A stretch of DNA of 64,000 bases from Ruegeria faecimaris (lineage in GTDB: Bacteria; Pseudomonadota; Alphaproteobacteria; Rhodobacterales; Rhodobacteraceae): positions 1 to 64,000 of the forward strand of contig NZ_FXTE01000012.1 of assembly GCF_900182615.1 (NCBI RefSeq). The letters run 5' to 3'. Both the position numbers and the translations under genes were made by a program. Of this stretch, positions 19,438-28,575 are shown piece after piece. The notes beneath the pieces are model-generated. The model worked only from the letters and a program-made list of their open reading frames with translations, did not search any database and was not told where the DNA came from. Positions within the stretch are counted from its first letter, which is position 1, and each line of letters starts with the position of its first letter.

Positions 19438-19791
19438 TCACAAGCCCAGCGTCGTCTTCACCGCATTGTCGATAACCCCGCCCAACAGGGCATGCTGGTC
19501 CTCGGCGCAGCCCTCTCTCAATGCGGCTATGAAGGTCTCGCGCAGTTTCGCTTTGTCCTCGTCCGTGCTTGCGTGATCATTGATATCAATCTGGCGGTTA
19601 TAGATCGACAGTGCTGTCATCTTCTCTACAACCGCAAAGATATAGGCCTCATCACCGTCCGACTCTTCTACCACCGTTGCACAGGTATGATACATGACGG
19701 GCAATGCGTCCTGAACCATTTGTTCAGCAGCTTCGTCGGCGATGGCCATGCCCGGAACGATCATGCACAGGCTTGCGAGAGCGGTTTTCAT
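19438..19791 (-). CDS. Hypothetical small periplasmic protein
   Basis: A 117-residue protein with a clear signal peptide (MKTALASLCMIVPGMAIA, then DE). The mature part is acidic and helical, with two Cys (HTCATVV and REGCAEDQ) that could form a disulfide. I do not recognise the family. An upstream in-frame start at 19815 would add eight residues before the signal peptide and is less likely. It follows the Gly-zipper gene in the same direction by 20 bases, so the two are probably cotranscribed. Confidence 0.7.
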   Translation of the reverse strand: MKTALASLCMIVPGMAIADEAAEQMVQDALPVMYHTCATVVEESDGDEAYIFAVVEKMTALSIYNRQIDINDHASTDEDKAKLRETFIAALREGCAEDQHALLGGVIDNAVKTTLGL

Positions 19792-19811
19792 TTGGGTCAA
19801 ACGCAACGCAG

Positions 19812-20024
19812 TCATTTCCAGTTATGTCCAATAAAGGCCCCGGCCACGCCGCCGATTGCCGCGCCCTTGCCATCACCAATCAAAGCACCGACGCCCGCCC
19901 CGATCAACGCGCCTTCGATGGTGTTCTTTTTCTTCTTGTCGTCCGCCACCGCCGACCCGGCGGTGACCAAGGCCATCGACGCGGCCAATATCAATGTTCG
20001 AAAACCGAAATGTGGGATCGTCAT
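19812..20024 (-). CDS. Small glycine-zipper envelope protein
   Basis: A 70-residue protein. The N-terminal signal sequence (TLILAASMALVTAGSAVA) is followed by a charged DDKKKK and a glycine zipper (GALIGAGVGALIGDGKGAAIGG), which packs as membrane-associated helices. Such YMGG/glycine-zipper proteins sit in the envelope and may help membrane integrity; the function here is unknown. The ATG at 20024 follows an AGGAGG sequence at ideal spacing, which decides the start over two upstream Met codons. Confidence 0.8.
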   Translation of the reverse strand: MTIPHFGFRTLILAASMALVTAGSAVADDKKKKNTIEGALIGAGVGALIGDGKGAAIGGVAGAFIGHNWK

Positions 20025-20113
20025 ATGGTTGCCCTCCTGTGGCATCACCAGAAAATCTCTTTCAGTCCTCAGCCTACCCGGCGGGCGAATGTCAGGCAAC
20101 TTTTCCGGGGCGG

Positions 20114-23100
20114 TCAGATTTCCTCGACCGACATCACGCCGTCCAGCGATTTGATCGCCCCTTTGATCTGCGGGTTGATCGGGAATTCCTGGCCAAGGTC
20201 CATCTCGACATCTCCCGGCAGGCCAGGATCAAGCAGGCACAGATGGATAGGCCCTTTCGCAGCCCCCTTGGCTGCGCCAGCGGCATCTTCCAGAACTTTG
20301 GCAACTGTGGGCAGAACCTGCGGCTGATCAACAAAAATGCGCAGCCCGGTCGCCCCTGCCTCGGCCACGACCGCATCTACCGGCCCGACGGACCGGCCTA
20401 GAAGTTTGAGTTGATCGGCCTCCATCGTTGCTTCGGCGGTCAGCACCACCTGTGCACCGGTTTCCAGAAACTCACGGGATTTCTCCAGCGTTTCGGAAAA
20501 CAGTGTGACCTCATAGGCACCTGTAGGGTCAGAAAGTTGGGCAAAGGCAAACCGGTTTCCGCGCGCAGATTTCCGTTCCTGCCGCCCAGCCACTACACCG
20601 GCCATCTTGGCGATCAGCGGACCCGAGCGTGCCTTTTCCATCACCTCATCCAGTGTCAGTACCTGCTTGCGTTTTAGGGCGGGCATATAATCATCCAGCG
20701 GGTGGCCGGACAGGTAAAATCCGATGGCCTTGAACTCTTCGCTCAAACGCTCGGCAGGCAACCAGTCCGGCGTCGGCGAAAGGCGTGGCTCGGGCAGGTC
20801 GTCGCCCGCCTCGCCGAACAGCGATACCTGGTTCGAGTTCTTCTGATCGTGGATCGCAGTTGAATATTGCACCAGCGGATCAAGGCTTTCGAAGACGCGG
20901 CGGCGGTTCTTGTCGAGTTCATCAAACGCGCCAGCACGCGCCAGCATTTCCAAGGGCCGCTTGCCGACCTTCTTCAGATCAACGCGGCGGGCAAAGTCGA
21001 AGAGGTTGACGAACGGTTTGCCTGCACGTCCTTCTACTACCAAATTCATCGCCTCAACGCCGACGTTTTTCAACGCGCCCAGCGCGTAAACCAGATGCTG
21101 ATCCACCACGTCAAACGTGGATTGCGAGCGGTTCACGCAGGGCGGTATGTAAGGCAGTTCCAGCCCTTTGCGGACTTCCTCGAAGTAAACGGCCAGCTTG
21201 TCAGTCAGATGGATATCGCAGTTCATGACCCCGGCCATGAACTCGACCGGGTGGTTCGCCTTCAACCAGCCGGTCTGATAGCTGACCACGGCATAGGCGG
21301 CAGCGTGGGATTTGTTGAAGCCATAGTTGGCGAATTTATCCAACAGGTTCCAGACCTCGGTCGCCTTAGCCTCGTCCACGTCATTCTCAGCAGCGCCTTT
21401 GAGGAACTTAGGCCGCTCGGCATCCATCGCCTCCTGAATTTTCTTACCCATCGCGCGGCGCAGCAAATCCGCTCCGCCAAGGCTATAGCCCGCCATTTCC
21501 TGAGCGATCTGCATAACCTGTTCCTGGTAGACGATAATGCCTTGGGTTTCGTCCAGGATATGGTCGATGGAAGGATGCAGCGTGTCCCGTTCGCTCAGCT
21601 TGTTCTTGACCTCGCAGAACTTGGGGATGTTCTCCATCGGGCCCGGACGGTATAGCGCGACGAGGGCGATGATATCCTCGATACAATCCGGTTTCATCCG
21701 CTTGAGCGCATCCATCATGCCCGAGGATTCCACCTGGAACACCGCTACGGTCTTGGCCGCTGAGTAGAGTTTGTAAGTCGCTTCATCATCCAGCGGGATG
21801 GCGTTGATCTGGTTCGCGGCCCCCTCGGCGGCTTCGTACAGCTCGGTTCCGTCAGCAGCGATGTGCAGGTCGCGCCCGGATTTGAAGATCAGATCCATCG
21901 CATTCTGGATCACGGTCAGGGTTTTCAGACCCAGAAAGTCGAATTTAACCAGACCGGCCTGTTCTACCCATTTCATGTTGAATTGGGTCGCAGGCATGTC
22001 GGAACGCGGATCCTGATACAGCGGCACCAGCGCATCCAGCGGACGGTCGCCAATCACCACACCAGCCGCGTGGGTCGACGCGTTTCGCAACAGCCCCTCG
22101 ACCTGCTGGCCATAAGTCAGCAGACGGTCCACAACCTCCTCGTTACGCGCCTCTTCACGCAGACGCGGTTCGTCTTTAAGCGCCTTTTCAATCGAGACGG
22201 GTTTCACCCCTTCGACCGGGATCATCTTGGACAGACGGTCCACCTGCCCATATGGCATCTGCAAAACCCGCCCGATGTCACGCACGGCGGCCTTCGACAG
22301 CAGCGCGCCAAAAGTTATGATCTGCCCAACCTTGTCGCGCCCATATTTCTGCTGCACGTAGCGGATCACCTCTTCGCGGCGGTCCATGCAGAAGTCGATA
22401 TCGAAGTCAGGCATCGATACCCGTTCGGGGTTCAGGAAGCGTTCGAACAGCAGCGAATAACGCAACGGATCAAGGTCGGTGATCGTCAGCGCATAGGCCA
22501 CCAGCGACCCCGCGCCCGAGCCCCGCCCCGGCCCAACCGGGATATCGTGATCCTTGGACCACTGAATAAAATCGGCAACAATCAGGAAATAACCGGGAAA
22601 CCCCATGCCCTCGATGATGTCCAGTTCGAAATCCAGCCGCTTCTGATACTCTTCAGGGGTTACCGCATGCGGGATCACGGCCAGACGTTTCTGCAGACCT
22701 TCATTGGCGATGCGGCGCAGCTCGGCCACCTCGTCATCGGCGAATTTCGGCAGGATCGGATCACGGCGATAGGCCATGAACGCACAGCGCCTGGCGATCT
22801 CGACCGTGTTTTCGATTGCTTCGGGCAGATCGGCGAACAGGGTCGCCATTTCCTGCTGCGACTTGAAATAATGCTGTGCGGTCAGACGGCGGCGGCCATC
22901 CTGCTGATCGACATAAGCGCCCTCGGCAATACAGATCAACGCATCATGCGCTTCGTACATGTCCGTGGTCGGGAAGTAGACATCGTTGGTAGCCACCAGC
23001 GGAAGGTTCTTGGCATAGGCCATTTCAACATGGCCGCGCTCGGTCAGACGTTCGGCCTCGGGCTGACCACCCTCGCCTGGATGGCGCTGTAATTCGACAT

Positions 23101-23614
23101 ACAGACGATCCGGGAACATGGTTGCAAGGCGATCCACCAAGACCTCGGCCGCTGGGCGCTGCCCTTGCTGCAACAAGCGACCCACCGGTCCGTCGGGGCC
23201 GCCAGACAGGCAGATCAGACCATCCGAGCGCTCTGCCAGTTCATCCAATGTCACCTGCGGCAACTGCCCGCCCTTGTCCACATACAGGCAAGAGCTGAGC
23301 TTCATTAGGTTTTCATACCCGACCTCTGACTGCGCCAGCAGCACCAGCGGCGCGGGGGCTTTCGCTTTCTCGCCCGGTTGCGCCCGCAGATAGGTCAGAT
23401 CGATCTGGCACCCCATGATCGGCTGAACGCCCGCTCCGCTGGCGGTGACCGAAAACTCCAACGCAGAGAACATGCTGTTGGTGTCCGTGACGGCGACGGC
23501 GGGCATCTCAAGCTTTTCACACAGACCAGGCAGCTTTTTCAGCCGCACGGCGCCTTCCAGCAGGGAATATTCGGTGTGAACGCGGAGGTGGATGAATCGT
23601 GGAGTGCTGCTCAT
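20114..23614 (-). CDS. dnaE: DNA polymerase III alpha subunit
   Basis: A replicative polymerase of 1166 residues, the normal DnaE1 length. It has the N-terminal PHP domain (HLRVHTEYSLLEGA), the palm with PGRGSGAGSLVAYAL and the catalytic aspartates in MPDFDIDFCMDRR, fingers and thumb with YQEQVMQIAQEMAGYS, then a helix-hairpin-helix tail and an OB fold (MAGVVAGRQERKSARGNRFAF). The beta-clamp and tau contacts would be near the C terminus. The ATG at 23614 is preferred; a GTG three codons upstream is possible. It appears to be a single-gene transcription unit. Confidence 0.97.
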   Translation of the reverse strand: MSSTPRFIHLRVHTEYSLLEGAVRLKKLPGLCEKLEMPAVAVTDTNSMFSALEFSVTASGAGVQPIMGCQIDLTYLRAQPGEKAKAPAPLVLLAQSEVGYENLMKLSSCLYVDKGGQLPQVTLDELAERSDGLICLSGGPDGPVGRLLQQGQRPAAEVLVDRLATMFPDRLYVELQRHPGEGGQPEAERLTERGHVEMAYAKNLPLVATNDVYFPTTDMYEAHDALICIAEGAYVDQQDGRRRLTAQHYFKSQQEMATLFADLPEAIENTVEIARRCAFMAYRRDPILPKFADDEVAELRRIANEGLQKRLAVIPHAVTPEEYQKRLDFELDIIEGMGFPGYFLIVADFIQWSKDHDIPVGPGRGSGAGSLVAYALTITDLDPLRYSLLFERFLNPERVSMPDFDIDFCMDRREEVIRYVQQKYGRDKVGQIITFGALLSKAAVRDIGRVLQMPYGQVDRLSKMIPVEGVKPVSIEKALKDEPRLREEARNEEVVDRLLTYGQQVEGLLRNASTHAAGVVIGDRPLDALVPLYQDPRSDMPATQFNMKWVEQAGLVKFDFLGLKTLTVIQNAMDLIFKSGRDLHIAADGTELYEAAEGAANQINAIPLDDEATYKLYSAAKTVAVFQVESSGMMDALKRMKPDCIEDIIALVALYRPGPMENIPKFCEVKNKLSERDTLHPSIDHILDETQGIIVYQEQVMQIAQEMAGYSLGGADLLRRAMGKKIQEAMDAERPKFLKGAAENDVDEAKATEVWNLLDKFANYGFNKSHAAAYAVVSYQTGWLKANHPVEFMAGVMNCDIHLTDKLAVYFEEVRKGLELPYIPPCVNRSQSTFDVVDQHLVYALGALKNVGVEAMNLVVEGRAGKPFVNLFDFARRVDLKKVGKRPLEMLARAGAFDELDKNRRRVFESLDPLVQYSTAIHDQKNSNQVSLFGEAGDDLPEPRLSPTPDWLPAERLSEEFKAIGFYLSGHPLDDYMPALKRKQVLTLDEVMEKARSGPLIAKMAGVVAGRQERKSARGNRFAFAQLSDPTGAYEVTLFSETLEKSREFLETGAQVVLTAEATMEADQLKLLGRSVGPVDAVVAEAGATGLRIFVDQPQVLPTVAKVLEDAAGAAKGAAKGPIHLCLLDPGLPGDVEMDLGQEFPINPQIKGAIKSLDGVMSVEEI

Positions 23615-23957
23615 GCCGCCCACGCTATCGCAGCCAGTGGTGGTACAAAAGCCTGAACCTTAGGTTCGGATTGCCAAAAAAACAGGCGCTGATTGTTCGG
23701 GAAATCCATAAGGTGCTTCGGACTCTGAGGGTGAAACATGCTACAAAACCTTTTATTTTCAATGTGATGAACATCGAAACCACATGAAACACAAGGATCG
23801 GACCAATGAAATGATACATCAGAAGCGCGGTTTTTCTTGCCAGATTGGCTGCGCTGTTTCTAACATCTAGTGGCAAGCTATCCGCCCGCACTCTTTCTAC
23901 GTCGCATCGAAGGAGAGCATTCAGAGGCGCAATTCGGTAACGCGACGGGTTTCACGA
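23615..23957. other. Divergent upstream region of dnaE and xdhA
   Basis: A 343-base AT-richer gap. It should hold both promoters. A minus-strand open frame of 88 codons (23625-23891) shows no family features and is not called. No operator-like repeat stands out. Confidence 0.45.
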
Positions 23958-25319
23958 ATGGATATCACGTTTCTTCTGAACGGAGAGACAGTGGAGTTGG
24001 CGAATGTCAATCCGGCAGTCACCTTGTTGGATTGGCTGCGCGAGGATCGCTCTCTGACCGGCACCAAAGAAGGCTGCAACGAAGGTGATTGCGGTGCCTG
24101 CACTGTCATGGTGACGGATCAGGGAGGAGCCAAAGCTCTGAACTCCTGCATTCTGTTCCTGCCTCAGCTCCACGGCAAAGCGGTGCGCACCGTCGAAGGC
24201 GCCAGCAGCCCGGACGGGAAGGCCCACCCGGTACAGCAGGCAATGGTTGATCTGCACGGGTCGCAATGTGGCTTTTGCACCCCCGGCTTTGTAATGTCGA
24301 TGGTGGCCGGGCATGCGAATGGTGCAACCGATCACGACACACAGCTGGCCGGGAACCTGTGCCGATGCACGGGCTATGCGCCGATTATCCGTGCCGCCAA
24401 AGCCGTCGAAAAGCACCCTGTTCCCGTCTGGGTCAAGGACAAGCCTGACGCAGCACCCGCCGCGTCTCCTATGCTGCCGCGGTCCTCGGACGAGCTTGCC
24501 GCCATTTATGCCGAACACCCAGAGGCCACCCTGGTCGCTGGCGCGACCGATGTAGGCCTTTGGGTCACCAAACAGTTGCGCGACCTGAAAACAGTAATCT
24601 TCATGAACGGTTGCGATGATCTGAAACAGATCACGGTTACTGACAATGAAATTCGCCTTGGTGCCATGGTCGATATGAACCGCATGGGCGAAGCGCTGGG
24701 GGATCTGCACCCCTCTTATGCTGAAATGATCCGCCGCTATGCCAGCGTACAGGTGCGGCACGCCGCAACCGTAGGCGGTAATATCGCCAATGGGTCACCA
24801 ATCGGTGACAACCCGCCTGCACTGATTGCCCTGGGCGCCAGCCTGCACCTGCGCAAAGGCGACACAAGGCGAACGCTGCCCTTGGAAAAGTTCTTCATCG
24901 ACTATGGAAAACAGGATCGCGTACCCGGAGAATTCGTCGAAGCCGTAAGCTTCCCGCGCCAGGCGGATCGGTTGAAATGCTACAAGCTCAGCAAACGGTT
25001 TGATCAGGATATTTCGGCCGTTTGTGGGTGTTTCAACATTACCGTTGCAGAAGGTACCGTCACTCAGGCGCGCATCGCATTTGGCGGCATGGCGGGCGTT
25101 CCGAAACGCGCCACTCAAGTCGAAGCTTCGTTGACCGGCAAGCCATGGACAGCTGCTACCGTTCAATCCGCTCTGACGATGTTTGCCGAGGATTACGCGC
25201 CAATGTCAGATATGCGCGCCTCGGCTCATTACCGCCTTGAGACGGCGAAAGCGATGCTGGAGCGTTATTTCCTTGAAGATCAGGGCCAGGCAACCAATGT
25301 GCTGGAGGTGTCGGCATGA
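23958..25319 (+). CDS. xdhA: Xanthine dehydrogenase small subunit (2Fe-2S and FAD)
   Basis: A 453-residue subunit carrying electrons from the molybdenum site to NAD. The N-terminal ferredoxin-like cluster is formed by C40, C45 and C48 (CNEGDCGACTV) plus a later Cys. The second 2Fe-2S domain has CGFCTPGFVMS and NLCRCTGY. The FAD-binding domain follows (TLVAGATDVGLWV, then ATVGGNIANGSPIGD), with the CO-dehydrogenase flavoprotein C-terminal domain last. It catalyses the last steps of purine oxidation (hypoxanthine to xanthine to urate) with XdhB. The stop overlaps the xdhB start (ATGA). The nearby purine-type ABC transporter supports the assignment. Confidence 0.95.
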   Translation: MDITFLLNGETVELANVNPAVTLLDWLREDRSLTGTKEGCNEGDCGACTVMVTDQGGAKALNSCILFLPQLHGKAVRTVEGASSPDGKAHPVQQAMVDLHGSQCGFCTPGFVMSMVAGHANGATDHDTQLAGNLCRCTGYAPIIRAAKAVEKHPVPVWVKDKPDAAPAASPMLPRSSDELAAIYAEHPEATLVAGATDVGLWVTKQLRDLKTVIFMNGCDDLKQITVTDNEIRLGAMVDMNRMGEALGDLHPSYAEMIRRYASVQVRHAATVGGNIANGSPIGDNPPALIALGASLHLRKGDTRRTLPLEKFFIDYGKQDRVPGEFVEAVSFPRQADRLKCYKLSKRFDQDISAVCGCFNITVAEGTVTQARIAFGGMAGVPKRATQVEASLTGKPWTAATVQSALTMFAEDYAPMSDMRASAHYRLETAKAMLERYFLEDQGQATNVLEVSA

Positions 25320-27640
25320 GCGTGACAAAACCACTGCCTCATGACGCCGCGCCGCTGCATGTCTCCGGTTCGGCCCGCTATGTGGACGATATCCCAACAC
25401 CAAAAGGCACGTTGCATCTGGCCTTTGGCCTCAGCCCCATCGCCAAGGGTCGGATTGCCGCGATGGACCTGTCAGCGGTCAAGGCGGCCGACGGCGTGGT
25501 CATGGTGATGACCGCCGAAGACCTGCCTTTTGCCAATGATGTCTCACCGTCCATTCATGACGAGCCCTTGCTGTCAGACGGCACCGTCCACTATATCGGC
25601 CAGCCCGTGTTTCTGGTTGTCGCCACCAGCCATCTGGCAGCGCGCAAAGCCGCGCGACTGGGCAAGATCGACTATGCCGAAGAAACCGCGATCCTGACGA
25701 TTGAGCAGGCGCTGGCCGCCGACAGTCGGTTCGAGGACGGCCCGCGCATCTACACCAAAGGTGATGCAGACGCCGCCATCGCAGGCGCGGCGCATGTGAT
25801 CGAAGGCAGTTTTGAGCTTGGCGGACAAGAGCATTTCTATCTGGAAGGTCAGGCTGCACTGGCGGTGCCGAATGAGGGTGCTGATATGCTGGTCCACAGC
25901 TCGACCCAGCACCCGACTGAGATTCAGCACAAAGTGGCAGAGGCTCTGGGCGTTCCCATGCATGCTGTGCGCGTTGAAACCCGGCGCATGGGCGGCGGGT
26001 TCGGGGGCAAGGAAAGCCAGGGCAACGCTCTGGCTGTTTCCTGCGCAGTGGCTGCGCGGGCAACCGGCAAGGCCTGCAAGATGCGCTATGACCGCGATGA
26101 CGACATGATCATCACCGGTAAGCGGCATGCCTTTCGCATTGGCTATAGGGCCGGGTTCGATCAGGACGGGCATATTCAGGGGGTATCCTTTCTGCACCAC
26201 GCCATATGCGGATGGGCACAAGACCTGTCGCTGCCCGTCGCGGATCGGGCGATGCTGCATTCCGACAATGCTTATCTGCTGCCCAATGCGCGGATCGAAA
26301 GTCACCGGCTGAAAACCAACACCCAATCTGCCACCGCCTATCGGGGGTTTGGAGGCCCTCAGGGTATGGTTGGAATCGAACGCGTCATGGACCACGCCGC
26401 GCATGAGCTGGGTCTGGACCCGGTCGAGCTGCGCCGCAGGAACTATTACGCTGCCCCGGCGGGTACCGATGACCATGCCCCTGATCGCAGTGGCGGCGAT
26501 ACGCCAAACACCACCCCTTATGGCATGGAAGTCGAAGATTTCGAACTTCACGGCATGACCGAAGCCTTGTTGAATTCCAGCGACTATGCCGCGCGCAAGG
26601 CAGCAATTCAGAAATGGAATGCCGAGAACAGCGTGATCAAAAAGGGCATCGCCTTCTCTCCGGTCAAGTTCGGCATTTCCTTCACCCTGACCCATCTGAA
26701 TCAGGCCGGCGCGCTGGTGCATGTGTACCAGGACGGGTCCGTGCACCTGAACCATGGCGGTACCGAGATGGGTCAAGGCCTGTTTCAAAAAGTGGCCCAG
26801 GTTGCCGCCTCACGCTTTGGTATTCCGCTAGAGATGGTGAAGATCACCGCCACAGACACGGCCAAAGTGCCGAACACCTCGGCAACGGCGGCATCCTCGG
26901 GAAGCGATCTCAACGGCATGGCGGTGAAAGCCGCCTGTGACACGATCCGCGACCGGATGGCAGAGTATCTGGCTGAGCGACATCAGGCCGACCCGTCGGC
27001 TGTCAGCTTCGGGGATGGTCATGTATCGGTTGGTGAGGAACGCTATACCTTTGCCGAAGCGGCTGCGCTGACCTATCAGGGCCGCATCAGCCTTTCGGCC
27101 ACCGGCTTCTATAAGACACCCAAGATCGAATGGGACCGGATCAAAGGCCAAGGTCGTCCGTTTTTCTACTTCGCCTATGGCGCCTCGATCACCGAAGTTG
27201 CCGTGGACACACTAACCGGTGAGAACCGCATCTTGCGCACGGATATCTTGCATGACGCGGGCGCGTCGCTGAACCCTGCGCTGGATATCGGTCAGGTCGA
27301 AGGTGGCTATGTGCAGGGCGCGGGTTGGTTGACGACCGAAGAACTCGTCTGGGATGGCACAGGCAATCTGCGCACCCATGCGCCATCGACCTACAAGATC
27401 CCGGCTTGTTCCGACCGCCCCGACATCTTCAACGTTGCGCTTTGGGAGGCTGAAAACCGTGAGGACACGATCTATCGCTCGAAAGCGGTAGGCGAACCTC
27501 CATTCATGCTTGGGATATCCGCCTGGCTGGCACTGTCGAATGCGGTGGCGGCCTGCGGAAACAGCTACCCCGCATTGGATGCCCCCGCCACGGCAGAAGA
27601 AGTCTGGCATGGTGTCCAAAGGATGAAGGGGGACGACTGA
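25316..27640 (+). CDS. xdhB: Xanthine dehydrogenase large subunit (molybdopterin-binding)
   Basis: A 774-residue molybdenum subunit. It has the domain-III start SGSARYVDDIPTPKGTLHLAFGLS, the Moco loops GGGFGGKE and TAYRGFGGPQG, GTEMGQGLFQKVAQ, and the catalytic Glu in KAVGEPPFMLG. The arginine and glutamate that orient purines lie in these conserved loops. Length and motif order fit bacterial XdhB. It starts within the xdhA stop and ends overlapping xdhC by one base (TGATG), so the three genes form one translationally coupled operon. Maturation needs XdhC. Confidence 0.96.
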   Translation: MSVTKPLPHDAAPLHVSGSARYVDDIPTPKGTLHLAFGLSPIAKGRIAAMDLSAVKAADGVVMVMTAEDLPFANDVSPSIHDEPLLSDGTVHYIGQPVFLVVATSHLAARKAARLGKIDYAEETAILTIEQALAADSRFEDGPRIYTKGDADAAIAGAAHVIEGSFELGGQEHFYLEGQAALAVPNEGADMLVHSSTQHPTEIQHKVAEALGVPMHAVRVETRRMGGGFGGKESQGNALAVSCAVAARATGKACKMRYDRDDDMIITGKRHAFRIGYRAGFDQDGHIQGVSFLHHAICGWAQDLSLPVADRAMLHSDNAYLLPNARIESHRLKTNTQSATAYRGFGGPQGMVGIERVMDHAAHELGLDPVELRRRNYYAAPAGTDDHAPDRSGGDTPNTTPYGMEVEDFELHGMTEALLNSSDYAARKAAIQKWNAENSVIKKGIAFSPVKFGISFTLTHLNQAGALVHVYQDGSVHLNHGGTEMGQGLFQKVAQVAASRFGIPLEMVKITATDTAKVPNTSATAASSGSDLNGMAVKAACDTIRDRMAEYLAERHQADPSAVSFGDGHVSVGEERYTFAEAAALTYQGRISLSATGFYKTPKIEWDRIKGQGRPFFYFAYGASITEVAVDTLTGENRILRTDILHDAGASLNPALDIGQVEGGYVQGAGWLTTEELVWDGTGNLRTHAPSTYKIPACSDRPDIFNVALWEAENREDTIYRSKAVGEPPFMLGISAWLALSNAVAACGNSYPALDAPATAEEVWHGVQRMKGDD

Positions 27641-28575
27641 TGGGATTTGACCTTGAGACTTTGAGGGAGGCGGTCAAAACCCATGGGCGCGTGATCCGGG
27701 TAGTCATCGCCGGGATCAAGGGCTCGTCCCCACGCGAGGTTGGTGCCGCAATGCTGGTCTGGCAGGACGGGCAATCCGGCACGATCGGCGGCGGCACACT
27801 TGAGTTTCAGGCAGCCGAAGCGGCGCGGATACAAACCGCCCAATCGCGCCTGACCCATCACGCGCTTGGCCCCGACATGGGCCAGTGCTGCGGTGGCGCT
27901 GTTTCCTTGCTAAGCGAGGTCTATGACCGCAACAACATCAACGATCTGGGCGACAGCATCATTGCGCGCCCAACATCGGGCCAGAACATGCCACTGTCGG
28001 TCAAACGCCTGTTGACCGAAGCCCGCGGACAAGGGATTGCACCAGAGGCACAGCTGATCGAAGGCTGGATGGTCGAGTCGGTCCACAAACCAGCGCGTGC
28101 ACTGTGGGTCTGGGGCGCGGGTCACGTCGGTCGCGCCCTGGTGGATGTCCTGTCACCGCTGCCCGATCTCGCAATCACTTGGGTCGATACAGGATCCAAG
28201 CGGTTTCCAGAAACCGTACCGAACGGAGTCACCGCCGTCCCTGCCGCGAAACCAGCGGAACTGGTTCGGCATGCGCCGCGTGATGCTGAACATCTGGTGC
28301 TGACTTATTCACACAATCTGGACTTGGAATTGTGCAACCGTCTGCTTTCGCACGATTTCCGCTTTGCGGGGCTGATCGGCTCGGCTACGAAATGGGCGCG
28401 GTTCCGGTCTCGGCTGGCGGCGCTGGGGCACTCGCCCGAGCGGATCAGCCGGATCACCTGCCCGATTGGCGACCCGGGCCTGGGCAAGCACCCGCAGATG
28501 ATTGCCGTGGGCGTCGCATCACAACTGCTGCGCCCGATCGGGCAAAACAATTTGAAGAAGGATCTGAGCGCGTGA
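27640..28575 (+). CDS. xdhC: Xanthine dehydrogenase accessory protein
   Basis: A 311-residue chaperone that binds molybdenum cofactor, promotes its sulfuration and inserts it into XdhB. The N-terminal XdhC/CoxI domain shows VIAGIKGSSPREVGAAMLVW and the Cys-bearing GPDMGQCCGG, the residue associated with Moco binding. The C-terminal Rossmann-like domain shows WVWGAGHVGRALVDVL and FAGLIGSATKWARFRSRL. It is coupled on both sides: to xdhB by TGATG and to the next gene by GTGA. Confidence 0.95.
   Translation: MGFDLETLREAVKTHGRVIRVVIAGIKGSSPREVGAAMLVWQDGQSGTIGGGTLEFQAAEAARIQTAQSRLTHHALGPDMGQCCGGAVSLLSEVYDRNNINDLGDSIIARPTSGQNMPLSVKRLLTEARGQGIAPEAQLIEGWMVESVHKPARALWVWGAGHVGRALVDVLSPLPDLAITWVDTGSKRFPETVPNGVTAVPAAKPAELVRHAPRDAEHLVLTYSHNLDLELCNRLLSHDFRFAGLIGSATKWARFRSRLAALGHSPERISRITCPIGDPGLGKHPQMIAVGVASQLLRPIGQNNLKKDLSA

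Noticed and set aside
21863..23092. Plus-strand open frame of 409 codons
   Set aside because: Antisense to dnaE; no recognisable domain.
23625..23891. 88-codon minus frame between dnaE and xdhA
   Set aside because: No family features, no ribosome binding site, and it lies in the expected promoter region.
28332..28571. Longer N terminus for the BMP-type ATPase
   Set aside because: It would lie within xdhC; the GTG at 28572 overlaps the xdhC stop and starts the recognised ATPase sequence.
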